From: Aquiluna sp. KACHI24
GTDB taxonomy: Bacteria; Actinomycetota; Actinomycetes; Actinomycetales; Microbacteriaceae
DNA: 64,000 bases
Direction of reading: 5' to 3'
Assembly: GCF_025997915.1 (NCBI RefSeq)
Contig: NZ_AP026677.1
Location: 62,001 to 126,000 of the forward strand
Shown here: positions 18,011 to 27,412 of the stretch, piece by piece
How positions within the stretch are numbered: the first letter of the stretch is position 1
Layout: each line of letters opens with the position of its first letter
Program-made: the position numbers and the translations under genes
Notes under the pieces: generated by a model
Seen by the model: only the letters and a program-made list of their open reading frames with translations
Databases searched by the model: none
What the model was told of the DNA's origin: nothing

Positions 18011-19411
18011 TTAGTTGGCCTTGATGACCATCCGAGCAACATTCAGCGCACCGCCAAGTACCGCGGGGATGCCACCGCCGGGGTGAACCGAGGCACCGAC
18101 CTTGTAAAGCCAGGGTCTAAAAATGGAGCGGTACTGCGGCGAGTGAAAAGGACCTGATTGCCAGAGTTTGCGAGTCTTCCCATACAGAGCACCGCCTGGT
18201 CCACCCCAGGCCGAGAAATACTCCGGGGTCAGAGTGATGTAATCGTCGAAGAGCTCGTCAATTGGCCTATCAAGCCCAACTACATCGCTGATTCGATCCA
18301 GTTCTGCTCTAACCCACTCGCTGTTTAGGTCGTAGTGTTTGCCATCTGCCGGAGCGGTTAGCAAAACCGCGACCGTTGGATTTTGGTTTGGGTAAATCTC
18401 ACCTGGTCGGTAGTAGTTCAAAAAGGCCATGGTCTGTCTTGGGGGCACAGACTTCGACAGCGCCTGATGCAGTTCATCGCCGCTGTCTGGCATGACCACC
18501 GAGTGAGTTACAAAGTTTTCAGGTAGTGGCTCTTTCAAAACTGCATATATAGCCACCCCAGAGCAGGATCGCTTGGGCCATGTCTTTGGCTCTTTACCCA
18601 TCACAATCCTCAGCTGCTCTGGGTCCAGACTGCTCACCACGAGATTGGGTTGATACACAGCTTTGTCGGTGATGACCTTGCCTTTTGAAAGGCTCGTCAC
18701 AATTTCCCCGAGGTGAATCTCGGCCCCTGCCGCTCTCGCGAGTTTGGCCAGTGACTGCGCGATTTCGTTCACTCCACCCTCTGGCACCGAGATGCCCTGC
18801 GATGACATCACCGCGGTGATTGAGGCATAGAGCGCGATGGTGTCCTTGGGGGCGATGCCGGCATTGAGGGTGTGGATGGCGATTACCTCTTTGAGGTCTT
18901 CGTCCATCCAGGTCAGCGACTTGAGGTATTTGTCGGTAGTCAGGTTTAGACCGTATCGAGAGAAGATCTTGCTCACCGAAGGAAGCGACTTAGCGCTAAA
19001 TGGTGAGGTGGTGAGAAGGTTGGTGATGTCCTGCGCGAGGTCAGCATGCTCTCTCTCAAAGCGCTGCCACTGAGCATGCCAGGGGTGACTCTCAGGGACC
19101 GGGATCGTGACTCTGTGACCTTTGTAGAAGTACTCGCCAACCTCATTCAACTTGCTCAATTTGAGCGGAGCGACTTGATTAGCGTTGCCACCAAGTTGGT
19201 CGTATTCGGCATAGAGCTTTTCTAGTACCCCCGGGAAGGTAACGAGCGCAGGACCGGTATCCATGCGCTGACCCAAAACTTCAACTCTTCTTGACTTGCC
19301 ACCAAGCCAATCATTGCGCTCAATGACTGTGACTTTATGACCAGCCTGAGCAATCAGGGCGGCGCTCGCTAAACCAGAGAGTCCAGCACCTAAGACAACT
19401 ACGTGTTTCAT
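18011..19411 (-). CDS. CrtI-family carotenoid desaturase (CrtI or CrtD-like)
   Basis: 466 residues. N-terminal FAD-binding VLGAGLSGLASAALIAQAG, ERNDWLGGKSRR, and C-terminal GASVHPGGGIPAVLGGALNVA, all hallmarks of phytoene desaturase-type enzymes. Being placed after a UbiA-type lycopene elongase, with a four-base overlap, it resembles the crtD-lyeJ pair of C50 carotenoid (bacterioruberin) synthesis as well as the crtI-crtEb pair of decaprenoxanthin synthesis. No crtE, crtB or cyclase is in the window, so the substrate (phytoene or an elongated lycopene) is open. Confidence 0.82.
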   Translation of the reverse strand: MKHVVVLGAGLSGLASAALIAQAGHKVTVIERNDWLGGKSRRVEVLGQRMDTGPALVTFPGVLEKLYAEYDQLGGNANQVAPLKLSKLNEVGEYFYKGHRVTIPVPESHPWHAQWQRFEREHADLAQDITNLLTTSPFSAKSLPSVSKIFSRYGLNLTTDKYLKSLTWMDEDLKEVIAIHTLNAGIAPKDTIALYASITAVMSSQGISVPEGGVNEIAQSLAKLARAAGAEIHLGEIVTSLSKGKVITDKAVYQPNLVVSSLDPEQLRIVMGKEPKTWPKRSCSGVAIYAVLKEPLPENFVTHSVVMPDSGDELHQALSKSVPPRQTMAFLNYYRPGEIYPNQNPTVAVLLTAPADGKHYDLNSEWVRAELDRISDVVGLDRPIDELFDDYITLTPEYFSAWGGPGGALYGKTRKLWQSGPFHSPQYRSIFRPWLYKVGASVHPGGGIPAVLGGALNVARMVIKAN

Positions 19412-20250
19412 GGGTAGAGACCGAAAACCAACCCAACGACCAGCTGGAAGCCGCCGACCGCTCCGGCGACGTAGGGGAAGGCAATTGAATACTTATATAA
19501 GGAGTGCGCCTTCTCAGGTGTTGGCTCTTTGTAGAGCGGTGCCACCAATAGGTAGGCGATGATGGCATTCGCGATCGCAACTGGGATATTCACAACTGCA
19601 AACAGTGCAATCGAAATCGCCCACCAGATGGTTGACCAAATGGCTGTCTTTTTCACTCCGAGGTGGACGGCGGTGGTGACGATGCCGGTGTCACTGTCTT
19701 GCGGGATATCTTGAATTGCATCGTAGGCGTGCTTGGCAACGCTCCATGCCATTAGGCCAATCACCAACCACCAGTTCGGCTCAACACCAAGAGCGAGCGG
19801 CAAGAATGCTAGCGGGAAGGCGTAGTCGGTATTTGAAAGTGCATCCAAGTACTTCCTCGCCTTGAAGCGAAGCGGTGGTGCTGAGTAGAAGGTGAAGAAA
19901 AGTGAGTAGGCAACCATCCATGCCGTGGCCTGCCAGGGGAGCGTGATTGCGAAATAAATCAAGAAGGGGACGTTGGTCAAGACCGTTGTGATCCAGATTG
20001 GTCTTACCTCGTTGGGGAAGATGTGGGCACCTTCATAGCCGCCTTTTCGGGCATTTATGTTGTCGGTCTCTTGATCAAAGATGTCGTTGATGCCGTAGAT
20101 CAATAGATTGAATGGGAAAGTTACCCAAATCAAAATCGGTAGCACGCGCCAATCCCACAGGTAGCCCGCAAGCCACATACCCACCACGGTGGTGCCAATG
20201 GTGTTGATCCATAGCACTGGGCGGGAGATTTCGATTAGGCGTCTTAGCAC
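19408..20250 (-). CDS. UbiA-type prenyltransferase, probable lycopene elongase
   Basis: 280 residues with 8-9 membrane segments. The two Asp-rich motifs are NDIFDQETD and DAIQDIPQD, which bind the Mg2+-diphosphate of the prenyl donor. The spacing and the FPFNLLIYGINDIFD context match lycopene elongase/1,2-hydratase (CrtEb/LyeJ) more than menaquinone MenA. It would add C5 units to lycopene ends to give C45/C50 carotenoids. GTG start at 20250; divergent from rlmN with 57 bases between starts. It overlaps the downstream desaturase gene (ATGA). Confidence 0.8.
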   Translation of the reverse strand: MLRRLIEISRPVLWINTIGTTVVGMWLAGYLWDWRVLPILIWVTFPFNLLIYGINDIFDQETDNINARKGGYEGAHIFPNEVRPIWITTVLTNVPFLIYFAITLPWQATAWMVAYSLFFTFYSAPPLRFKARKYLDALSNTDYAFPLAFLPLALGVEPNWWLVIGLMAWSVAKHAYDAIQDIPQDSDTGIVTTAVHLGVKKTAIWSTIWWAISIALFAVVNIPVAIANAIIAYLLVAPLYKEPTPEKAHSLYKYSIAFPYVAGAVGGFQLVVGLVFGLYP

Positions 20251-20307
20251 TCAACCAGCCTACGCTCAGTTCTCTAGAACCTAGACTTATCTGGTCTTAG
20301 GAGTCCC

Positions 20308-21486
20308 ATGACTGATGTTCGCCAGGTAAAGCCCCGCACTGAGGGCTGGACTCAGCGTAAAGACGAGAGTGGCAAGCCACTTTTGCAGTTCAACGAGGTA
20401 AAGCGCGGTAAGCCACCGGTTCACCTGGCCGACCTAACCATCGAGGAACGCACCGAGCGAATCAAAGAACTCGGCATTCCAGGCTTTAGGGCCAAGCAGA
20501 TTTCCACCCACTACTTCACCCACTACACCCAGGACCCAGAGAAGATGACTGACCTTCCAAAGGAGGGTCGCGAAGAGTTGGTCAAGAAGGTTTTGCCACC
20601 GCTTTTGACCGAGGTAAAAAGACTCAAGACCGACAAGGGCGACACCATCAAGTTCCTTTGGAGGCTATTTGATGGAGCGCTAGTCGAGTCAGTTTTGATG
20701 CGCTATTCAAACCGCATCACGCTTTGTATTTCCTCTCAGGCTGGTTGTGGCATGAACTGTCCCTTCTGTGCAACCGGTCAGGCCGGCCTGACAAGAAACA
20801 TGTCTGCGGCCGAGATTGTCGACCAGGTGGTCAGGGCGAACGAGGCGATCAGAGCCGGCGAGCTTGGCCCTATGCGTCACGAAGATGAGCGCGTGAGCAA
20901 CATTGTTTTCATGGGCATGGGCGAACCACTTGCCAATTACCCAAAGTTGATGAGTGCAATCCGGACCATGGTCGAACCCCAACCAAATGGTCTTGGCATG
21001 AGCGCCAGACACATCACGGTTTCAACGGTTGGTCTGGTGCCAGGCATCGAAAAGCTTGCTCAAGAGGACCTTCCGCTTACCTTCGCACTGTCCCTGCATG
21101 CGCCAGATGATCAGCTTCGCGATGAGCTGATTCCAGTGAACTCGAAGTGGAAGGTGGACGAGGCTCTCGATGCCGCCAAGGCCTACTTCGACAAGACGGG
21201 CCGTCGAGTCTCAATCGAGTACGCCCTGATCAAAGACATGAATGATCACAAGTGGCGAGCGGAGCTGCTTGCCCAAAAACTCAATGAGAGAGGTAAGGGT
21301 TGGGTCCATGTAAACCCAATCCCACTCAACCCAACACCAGGTTCGGTTTGGACCTCATCCACCAAAGAGCAGATGAACATTTTCTTGGACACCCTAGAGG
21401 CTGCCGGGATCCCAACGACTCTGCGCGACACCCGCGGTAAAGAGATTGATGGAGCCTGCGGACAACTAGCCGCAACCGAAGCCTAG
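20308..21486 (+). CDS. rlmN: 23S rRNA (adenine2503-C2)/tRNA A37 methyltransferase
   Basis: 392 residues. Radical-SAM cluster motif CGMNCPFC, preceded by the N-terminal accessory domain ([12 protein letters not shown]), [10 protein letters not shown], and the C-terminal catalytic Cys in [14 protein letters not shown]. It methylates A2503 of 23S rRNA by ping-pong through a methyl-cysteine. ATG 20308 with TTAGGAG upstream. An N-terminal extension of ~40 residues before the conserved start of other RlmN proteins is usual in actinobacteria. Confidence 0.96.
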   Translation: MTDVRQVKPRTEGWTQRKDESGKPLLQFNEVKRGKPPVHLADLTIEERTERIKELGIPGFRAKQISTHYFTHYTQDPEKMTDLPKEGREELVKKVLPPLLTEVKRLKTDKGDTIKFLWRLFDGALVESVLMRYSNRITLCISSQAGCGMNCPFCATGQAGLTRNMSAAEIVDQVVRANEAIRAGELGPMRHEDERVSNIVFMGMGEPLANYPKLMSAIRTMVEPQPNGLGMSARHITVSTVGLVPGIEKLAQEDLPLTFALSLHAPDDQLRDELIPVNSKWKVDEALDAAKAYFDKTGRRVSIEYALIKDMNDHKWRAELLAQKLNERGKGWVHVNPIPLNPTPGSVWTSSTKEQMNIFLDTLEAAGIPTTLRDTRGKEIDGACGQLAATEA

Positions 21487-21518
21487 CGAAAGTTGTCTAG
21501 ACCCCCTAGACTAAGCGC

Positions 21519-22565
21519 ATGACTGAAATCAAGTTTGGGTTAGACACCTTCGGAGACATGACCGTTGATGACAGCGGTAAGCCAAAGTCAGCAGGCCAGG
21601 TCATCAGAGACCTAGTCGATCAAGCCGTTCTAGCCGATGAGCTCGGCCTCAACTCCATCAACGTCGGTGAGCATCACCGCGATGACTTCGCAGTCTCAGC
21701 ACCAGACACAGTCTTGGCCGGTATTGCAACAGTTACCAAGAACATCAAGCTCGGCACCGGTGTGACCGTGCTCTCCTCAGAGGACCCAGTTCGGGTCTAC
21801 CAAAGATTTGCAACCATCGATGCACTTTCCAAGGGCCGCGCTGAGATCACCGCAGGCCGCGGTTCCTTCATTGAATCGTTCCCACTTTTTGGTTACGAGC
21901 TATCCGACTACCACGTGCTGTTTGAGGAAAAACTTGAGCTCTTGGTTGAGCTTCTCAAGGAGCAGCCGGTTACTTGGTCTGGCACAACCAGAGCGGGACT
22001 TCAAAACCAAGAGGTCTATCCCAAGACTGAGCGTGGCGCAATCCCACTTCGAGTCGGTGTAGGTGGTTCGCCAGAGTCGGTAGTTCGGGCTGCGCGCCTG
22101 GGTATTCCAATGGCTCTTGCAATCATCGGTGGCGACCCTGCAAGGTTCGCTCCTTTTGCAAGGCTCTACAAAGAGTCGCTGGAGAAGTTTGGTCGGTCAG
22201 ACCTTCCAGTTTCTATCCACTCCCCGGGTCACATCGCTGACACCGATGAGCAAGCCATCGAAGAACTTTGGCCTCACTACGAAGCTATGTTTGGTCGCAT
22301 TGGTCGTGAGCGTGGTTGGGGTCCAACCACCAAGGCGCACTACCTGCAAGAGGTGCACCACGGCTCGCTATATGTTGGATCAGTAGAGACCGTTGCCCAA
22401 AAGATCGCCTATGCGATTCGTTCTGTTGGTGCTGAGCGTTTTGACCTCAAGTACTCAAACGGACCGCTCTCGCACTCAAAGCTGATGCACTCCATTGAGC
22501 TCTATGCCACTCAGGTGGTACCGCGAGTTCAGGAGCTTTTGGCTGTCGAAGACGTTTGGGTCTAG
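21519..22565 (+). CDS. LLM-class flavin-dependent oxidoreductase
   Basis: 348 residues, bacterial luciferase-like TIM barrel. LGLNSINVGEHHRDDFAVS, KLGTGVTVLSSEDPVRVYQ, RAEITAGRGSFIESFPLFG, and a C-terminal YVGSVETVAQKI are typical of the MsnO8/alkanal-type group using FMN. Natural substrate unknown; these are often listed as putative luciferase-like monooxygenases. ATG 21519. Convergent with the next gene, overlapping four bases. Confidence 0.88.
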   Translation: MTEIKFGLDTFGDMTVDDSGKPKSAGQVIRDLVDQAVLADELGLNSINVGEHHRDDFAVSAPDTVLAGIATVTKNIKLGTGVTVLSSEDPVRVYQRFATIDALSKGRAEITAGRGSFIESFPLFGYELSDYHVLFEEKLELLVELLKEQPVTWSGTTRAGLQNQEVYPKTERGAIPLRVGVGGSPESVVRAARLGIPMALAIIGGDPARFAPFARLYKESLEKFGRSDLPVSIHSPGHIADTDEQAIEELWPHYEAMFGRIGRERGWGPTTKAHYLQEVHHGSLYVGSVETVAQKIAYAIRSVGAERFDLKYSNGPLSHSKLMHSIELYATQVVPRVQELLAVEDVWV

Positions 22566-24100
22566 CTTTCCAAAACGGCCATCGCGGCATTGTGTCCGCC
22601 GATGCCGCTTACAGCACCACCGCGTCTGGCGCTTGATCCGCAGAAGAAGACTTGGTCCACTCCGGTCGACACTCCCCATCGCGATTCTGGTGTTGCTAGT
22701 TCTTCGTCGTCTTCGACGAATGGCCAGCTAAGTGGAGAGTGGAAGATGTTTCCACCGGGCAAACCAAGCGCGTCTTCTAGGTCCTGGGTGGTCTTGGTCT
22801 CGATGCAAAGCTCACCACTTGGAGCTTTGAAGATAAGGTCCTCAATTGATTCTGCCAGTACTGAGTTCAGTGACTTCAGGACTGCCGCCTGGGCCTTCTC
22901 CCTGAGCTCGTCATTGCCGTATTTCGCAACTAGAGAATGCGGCATGTGAAGGGCGAAGACGGTCAGGGTTTGAGCACCTGACTCTATGAGTTCAGGGCCA
23001 AGAATGCTTGGGTCAGTGAGCGAGTGGCAATAGATTTCGCAGGGCAGTGGGTCCGGGATCTCGCCGCTTTCAGCCGCCTTGTAGGCGGCTTCAAGCTGGT
23101 CAAAGTTTTCGTTGATGTGGAAGGTTCCACCAAAGGCCGCCTCTGGAGACACCGATGAATCTTTTAGTTTCGGCAGTCGAGTGAGCAACATGTTGACCTT
23201 GACCTGAGCGCCCTGAACCTTCTCAGGCTCAACGTTTGGGATCAGTTTTGAAAGCTGGTTTTTGGAGATGCCACTTAGAACAAAGTCAGCCGAAACCTTT
23301 TGGACCTCACCCGATATTTCAAACTCAACCTCACGAGTTGGGCTGATGGATAGCACTCGTGCTCCGGTTCGTAGCTGTGCACCAAAGCGCTTTGCAGCCT
23401 CAGCTATTGAACCTGAGACCTGACCCATGCCACCCACCGGGATGTTCCAGTCACCAGTCCCGCCACCAATCACGTGATACAAAAAGCATCGGTTGGCATC
23501 GAGTTCCTGGTCCGAGTTTGGTGCGAAGGTTCCAATCAGAGCGTCGGTTAGCACCACACCTCTGACTAAATCAGATTCAAAGCTCTCGGCGATGACATCG
23601 CCGATCGGCCCTTCAAAGAATGTTTCGAAGTCTGGGCCAAGGAGAGCTTTGACCTCGGATCTTGTCTTTAAGGGCTCTAAGACGGTGGGAAAGAGCTTTT
23701 GAGCGATGGCCTCGGTCTTGGTGTAAAACGCATTCCAAGCTGCAAAGTCCTTTTTCGAGAAGGCCTCAAACGACTTGCTGGTCGCAGACTGATCAGCCTT
23801 ATCAACCAGCAGCCCAGCTGTCCCGTGCGGGTCTGGGGTGTAGGAGGAGTAGCGCCTCGGGGCGAGAGTGATTTCAAGACCCAAGTCGTCAATAATCTGC
23901 TTGGGCAAAAGGCTCACTAGGTAGCTGTAACGGGAGAGCTTGGCGTCAATACCATCGAAGGTGTAGCTCGAAGTTGCAGCGCCTCCGAGATAGTCGAGCT
24001 TTTCTAAGAGCAGCACTCGCTTACCTGCCTTGGCAAGGTAAGCCGCCGAAACCAGGGCGTTGTGTCCGCCGCCAACAATTACCACGTCGTAGTGCTGCAT
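22562..24100 (-). CDS. FAD-dependent oxidoreductase of the phytoene dehydrogenase/PYROXD2 group (COG1233)
   Basis: 512 residues. Rossmann start VVIVGGGHNALVSAAYLAKAG, EKLDYLGGAATS, and a C-terminal FCGSSARRGGAVSGIGGHNAA. The long middle part (FEAFSKKDFAAWNAFYTKTE) belongs to the PYROXD2-like rather than the CrtI branch, so a carotenoid role is not implied. Substrate unknown. Divergent from the sugar-binding protein gene; its start lies about 100 bases from that promoter. Confidence 0.8.
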   Translation of the reverse strand: MQHYDVVIVGGGHNALVSAAYLAKAGKRVLLLEKLDYLGGAATSSYTFDGIDAKLSRYSYLVSLLPKQIIDDLGLEITLAPRRYSSYTPDPHGTAGLLVDKADQSATSKSFEAFSKKDFAAWNAFYTKTEAIAQKLFPTVLEPLKTRSEVKALLGPDFETFFEGPIGDVIAESFESDLVRGVVLTDALIGTFAPNSDQELDANRCFLYHVIGGGTGDWNIPVGGMGQVSGSIAEAAKRFGAQLRTGARVLSISPTREVEFEISGEVQKVSADFVLSGISKNQLSKLIPNVEPEKVQGAQVKVNMLLTRLPKLKDSSVSPEAAFGGTFHINENFDQLEAAYKAAESGEIPDPLPCEIYCHSLTDPSILGPELIESGAQTLTVFALHMPHSLVAKYGNDELREKAQAAVLKSLNSVLAESIEDLIFKAPSGELCIETKTTQDLEDALGLPGGNIFHSPLSWPFVEDDEELATPESRWGVSTGVDQVFFCGSSARRGGAVSGIGGHNAAMAVLES

Positions 24101-24175
24101 AGCCCGAGTTTATTGGGTTCTAGGGGCATTGCTGATCGCTTGCACCGAGAAGAATTTGAGGCAATGTTGTCCGTT

Positions 24176-24216
24176 TTGTTTCTTTTTTGTCTTTTCGTGA
24201 TAATTTCGTTACGAGA
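24176..24216 (+). promoter_or_regulatory. Promoter and operator of the sugar ABC operon
   Basis: TTGTTT (24176-24181) and GATAAT (24199-24204), 17 bases apart, form a good sigma-A promoter. TTTCGTTACGAGA (24204-24216), a 13-base near-palindrome around TCGT-T-ACGA, begins at the end of the -10 box and would cover the transcription start, the classic place for a repressor. A 5' leader of about 70 bases follows. Regulator unknown, probably LacI- or ROK-type. Confidence 0.5.
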
Positions 24217-24280
24217 ATCTGCTGTTTTAGCAAATTCTCAGGGCTACTCTGGTGCCAAGAGTCCATTCTTAGGAGGTTCA

Positions 24281-25585
24281 ATGCTGAACAAAATCGCAGG
24301 TCACGAAGTTGACCGCCGCTCCCTACTAAAGGGTGCAGCTGCCGGTGGTCTAGGTATCGCCGGTGCCACCATGTTGGCTGGTTGTGCAACTGGTGGATCC
24401 AGTGGCCCAATCGCTTTCGGTGCACGTACCGTTGACGAGTCCCCAACCATTCAGTTGAAGGGTCTAGTAGACGCTTACATTGCAAAGACCGGTAACGAAG
24501 TTACCTACAACGCAACTGAGTCAAACGCTTTCCAGAACAACCTGTCCCAGTACCTACAGGGAACCCCAGACGACTGCTTCCAGTGGATGGCCGGTTTCCG
24601 TATGCAGTTCTTCGCAGACCAGGGCCTACTAGTAGACCTATCTGACGTCTGGAACGAGATTGGTGACCAGTACAACGAGAGCTACAAGATCGCTGCAACC
24701 GGTTCAGACGGCAAGCAGTACTTCGTGCCTCAGAGCTGGTACCCATGGGGTCTTCACTTCCGCAAGTCCATGATGGCTGAGATCGGCCTAGACCCAGAGA
24801 GCATCTACAACTGGGATGACTTCATGGGTGCACTTGCCGAGCTAAAGGGCAAGGGCCTAATCGGTCTAGCCTCAGCTGACAAGGGTGGCTGGGAAGCCAT
24901 GGGAACCTTCGACATCCTGAACGCACGTATCAACGGATACCAGTTCCACGTCGACCTACTTGCAGGTCGCGAGAAGTGGACCGATGACCGTGTCAAGGAA
25001 GTGTTCTCCTACTGGGAGAAGCTACTGCCTTACATGAACACCAACGTTTTGGACCTTGAGTGGGACGGCGCAATGCAGCTGCTATTGCAGAAGCAGGCCG
25101 GATTCTTCTTCAACGGTTCATGGTTCGGTGCCAACTTCAAGGAGCAGAGCCAGGAAGACTACGACGACCTATGGGTAGTTCCATTCCCAGAGATCAACCC
25201 TGAGTTCGCTCGCGACACCATCGACGCTCCAATCGACGGCTTCTGTGTAGCGAAGAACGGTGCAAACAACGAGGGTGGTAAGGACCTAGCTAAGTTCGCC
25301 GGAGACAAGGAAGGTATGCAGGCAATGCTTGACACCGGAATTCCTATGACCTCGGCTAACAAGAACCAGGACACCTCAACCTACGACGCATTCCAGCTGC
25401 AGCAGCTAGCTGTTATGAACGAGGCGAAGTACATCACCCAGTTCCTAGACCGCGACACCCGCCCTGACTTTGCTGGCCCAATTGTTGGACCTGCATTCCA
25501 GAGCTGGTTCAAAGACCCATCGAGCACCAACGAGATCCTTGAGTCGCTTCAGTCTCAGTGGGATGCTCTACCTGCTCTGAGCTAG
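24281..25585 (+). CDS. Sugar ABC transporter substrate-binding lipoprotein (CUT1)
   Basis: 434 residues from ATG 24281, which has a perfect AGGAGG four bases before it; a longer frame from 24062 is not credible. Tat-type signal (DRRSLLKG) ending in a lipobox LAGC, so exported folded and lipid-anchored. Mature part is a cluster B/D solute-binding protein (SWYPWGLHFRKSMMAEIGL, YNWDDFMGALAELKGKG, GSWFGANF). Leucine is mostly CTA and the codon set is tight, shared with the rhodopsin gene, suggesting very high expression. Two permease genes follow; no ATPase gene is near, so a shared MsmK-type ATPase must serve. Sugar unknown; the sucrose phosphorylase at 14.7 kb makes sucrose or an alpha-glucoside a fair guess. 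Confidence 0.92.
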   Translation: MLNKIAGHEVDRRSLLKGAAAGGLGIAGATMLAGCATGGSSGPIAFGARTVDESPTIQLKGLVDAYIAKTGNEVTYNATESNAFQNNLSQYLQGTPDDCFQWMAGFRMQFFADQGLLVDLSDVWNEIGDQYNESYKIAATGSDGKQYFVPQSWYPWGLHFRKSMMAEIGLDPESIYNWDDFMGALAELKGKGLIGLASADKGGWEAMGTFDILNARINGYQFHVDLLAGREKWTDDRVKEVFSYWEKLLPYMNTNVLDLEWDGAMQLLLQKQAGFFFNGSWFGANFKEQSQEDYDDLWVVPFPEINPEFARDTIDAPIDGFCVAKNGANNEGGKDLAKFAGDKEGMQAMLDTGIPMTSANKNQDTSTYDAFQLQQLAVMNEAKYITQFLDRDTRPDFAGPIVGPAFQSWFKDPSSTNEILESLQSQWDALPALS

Positions 25586-25607
25586 TCGATAGGTAACAAA
25601 GAGCAAC

Positions 25608-26531
25608 ATGTCTCAATTGAAAACGGCGGCGGCGAACACCCAGGTGGCTCGCCGCCGCCGCTTCTTTTCCTCGCGTGACAAGATCACGCTTGGCTTCTTT
25701 ATTGGAATCCCAACCTTCTTGCACATCGCACTGGTTTGGTTCCCCGCCATCGCCACCATCTACCTCTCTTTTACCTATTGGACCGGTATCAAGATCGAGG
25801 ACATTCAATGGGCAGGCCTGGCGAACTACGAAAACATCTTCTTCAACACCCCGATCTTTTATGACGCGCTTCGCGTCAACGTGATCTGGCTTCTTTGGTT
25901 CTTCGTCATCGCAACACCGCTGGGTGTCTTGCTGGCGTATCAGATTGACCGAGAGATTCGCGGCCACAAGTTTTATCAATCCGCGTACTACCTACCGGTA
26001 GTGCTCTCCTTGGCAGTGACCGGAATCATCTGGAACTTCCTACTGAGACCCGATGGATTTGTGAATGGTCTGTTAGGCCTTCCAATTGCCGAGGCGATCT
26101 CCTTCTTTGGAGATGACAACTACAACATCTGGGTCATCATGATCATGGCGTCCTGGCGGCACATCGGTTACATCATGCTGCTTTACTTAGCTGGTCTTAA
26201 GGCCATCGATGCCAGCCTCAGAGAAGCTGCAGCTTTGGATGGTGCCACCGAGTGGCAGACCTTCCTGAAGGTCATTCTGCCCGCGATGCGCCCGGTTAAC
26301 ATCATCATCTTGGTGATCACAATCATCGAATCACTGCGTGCCTTCGACATGGTCTACATCATCTATGGCGGCCGCGGCGGCCTCCCGATTCTTGGTGTTC
26401 TGGTATTTGAAAACATCGCCGGTGAGGGAGCTTCGATGAAGGGTGCCGCCTACGCGGTGATTCTCTTCCTGCTCTCAATCGTGCCGATCATCACCTACCT
26501 GAACCAGCAGTTCAAGGAGGACGTCCGATGA
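25608..26531 (+). CDS. Sugar ABC transporter permease (MalF type)
   Basis: 307 residues, six membrane segments; EAA loop LREAAALDGATEWQTFLKVILPA, which contacts the ATPase. ATG 25608, 22 bases after the binding-protein stop. Its codons 6-18 are built from a perfect 12-base GC inverted repeat, followed by a T-rich stretch, giving an Ala-rich then Arg-rich N-terminus. Overlaps the next permease gene by four bases (ATGA). Confidence 0.92.
   Translation: MSQLKTAAANTQVARRRRFFSSRDKITLGFFIGIPTFLHIALVWFPAIATIYLSFTYWTGIKIEDIQWAGLANYENIFFNTPIFYDALRVNVIWLLWFFVIATPLGVLLAYQIDREIRGHKFYQSAYYLPVVLSLAVTGIIWNFLLRPDGFVNGLLGLPIAEAISFFGDDNYNIWVIMIMASWRHIGYIMLLYLAGLKAIDASLREAAALDGATEWQTFLKVILPAMRPVNIIILVITIIESLRAFDMVYIIYGGRGGLPILGVLVFENIAGEGASMKGAAYAVILFLLSIVPIITYLNQQFKEDVR
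25624..25660 (+). other. GC-rich hairpin inside the first codons of the permease gene
   Basis: CGGCGGCGGCGA (25624-25635) and TCGCCGCCGCCG (25649-25660) pair perfectly over 12 bases with a 13-base loop, followed by CTTCTTTTCC. It starts 16 bases into the permease gene. Hairpins between a binding-protein gene and its permease genes commonly protect the upstream mRNA or partly stop transcription; here it lies inside coding sequence. It would favour far more binding protein than permease. Confidence 0.6.
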
Positions 26532-27412
26532 GCATGATGGTTAGGGACAAGAAGAAAGCCCACGCTCAGCAGATCAAGGATCGAATCATCTCGATCTTTA
26601 TCGGAATCTTCGCGTTGGTTTGGCTCTTCCCAATTGTCTGGACGCTGTGGTCCAGCCTTCGCCCATACTCTGAGATTCGTGCCGGCGGTGTTTTTTCACC
26701 ACCTCAGGAGCTTGGTCTTTTCAACTACACCAACGCTATTGAGCGCATGGATCTGCCCAGGTATTTCTGGAACACGGCAATCATTACGATTCCGGCAGTG
26801 TTCCTAATCCTGCTATTTGGTTCACTCATCGCCTTCGTCGTAACGAGGTATTCATTCAAGTTCAACGTTGCGATGCTGCTGTTGTTCACGGCTGGTAACT
26901 TGCTACCCGCGCAGCTGGTCTTCATTCCGGTGTTCAAGATGTACCTTGCGATTGGTGACGCTGTTGGGGATCGACGATTCTTATATGACTCACCACTTGG
27001 TGTGATTTTGATTCACGTCGCTTTCCAAATGGGCTTTGCAACCTTTGTGCTCTCGTCCTATATGAAGACGATTCCTAAAGAGATTTCCGAGTCGGCCATG
27101 GTTGACGGAGCATCGGTATTCACCCACTTCTTCAAGGTGATGCTGCCGCTACTGAGACCACCGCTAGCCTCATTGGCAGTGCTGATGACTACCTGGATCT
27201 ACAACGACTTCTTCTGGGCGCTGGTTCTGATGTCGACTGATAACAAGCGACCTATTACCTCGGCACTAGGACGTCTGCAGGGCGAGTTCGTAACCGACTA
27301 CAACCTGCTGGCAGCAGGTGCGATGATCGCCGCGATTCCGACTTTGGTCGTCTTCTTTATCCTCAGGAAGCAGTTTGTTTCCGGTCTAACTCTTGGTGCA
27401 ACCAAGGGTTAG
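26528..27412 (+). CDS. Sugar ABC transporter permease (MalG type)
   Basis: 294 residues, six membrane segments; EAA loop ISESAMVDGASVFTHFFKVMLP. Second half of the heterodimeric channel. ATG at 26528 overlapping the previous stop. Carries an unusual insert LAIGDAVGDRRFLYDSP in a periplasmic loop. Ends convergent with the P450 gene, overlapping by four bases. Confidence 0.92.
   Translation: MSMMVRDKKKAHAQQIKDRIISIFIGIFALVWLFPIVWTLWSSLRPYSEIRAGGVFSPPQELGLFNYTNAIERMDLPRYFWNTAIITIPAVFLILLFGSLIAFVVTRYSFKFNVAMLLLFTAGNLLPAQLVFIPVFKMYLAIGDAVGDRRFLYDSPLGVILIHVAFQMGFATFVLSSYMKTIPKEISESAMVDGASVFTHFFKVMLPLLRPPLASLAVLMTTWIYNDFFWALVLMSTDNKRPITSALGRLQGEFVTDYNLLAAGAMIAAIPTLVVFFILRKQFVSGLTLGATKG

Noticed and set aside
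22562-24100. Second phytoene desaturase of a carotenoid cluster
   Set aside because: The sequence fits the PYROXD2-like branch and it is separated from the carotenoid pair by two unrelated genes.
24062-24280. Longer N-terminus for the sugar-binding protein
   Set aside because: The perfect AGGAGG and the Tat/lipobox signal place the start at 24281; the upstream part holds the promoter.
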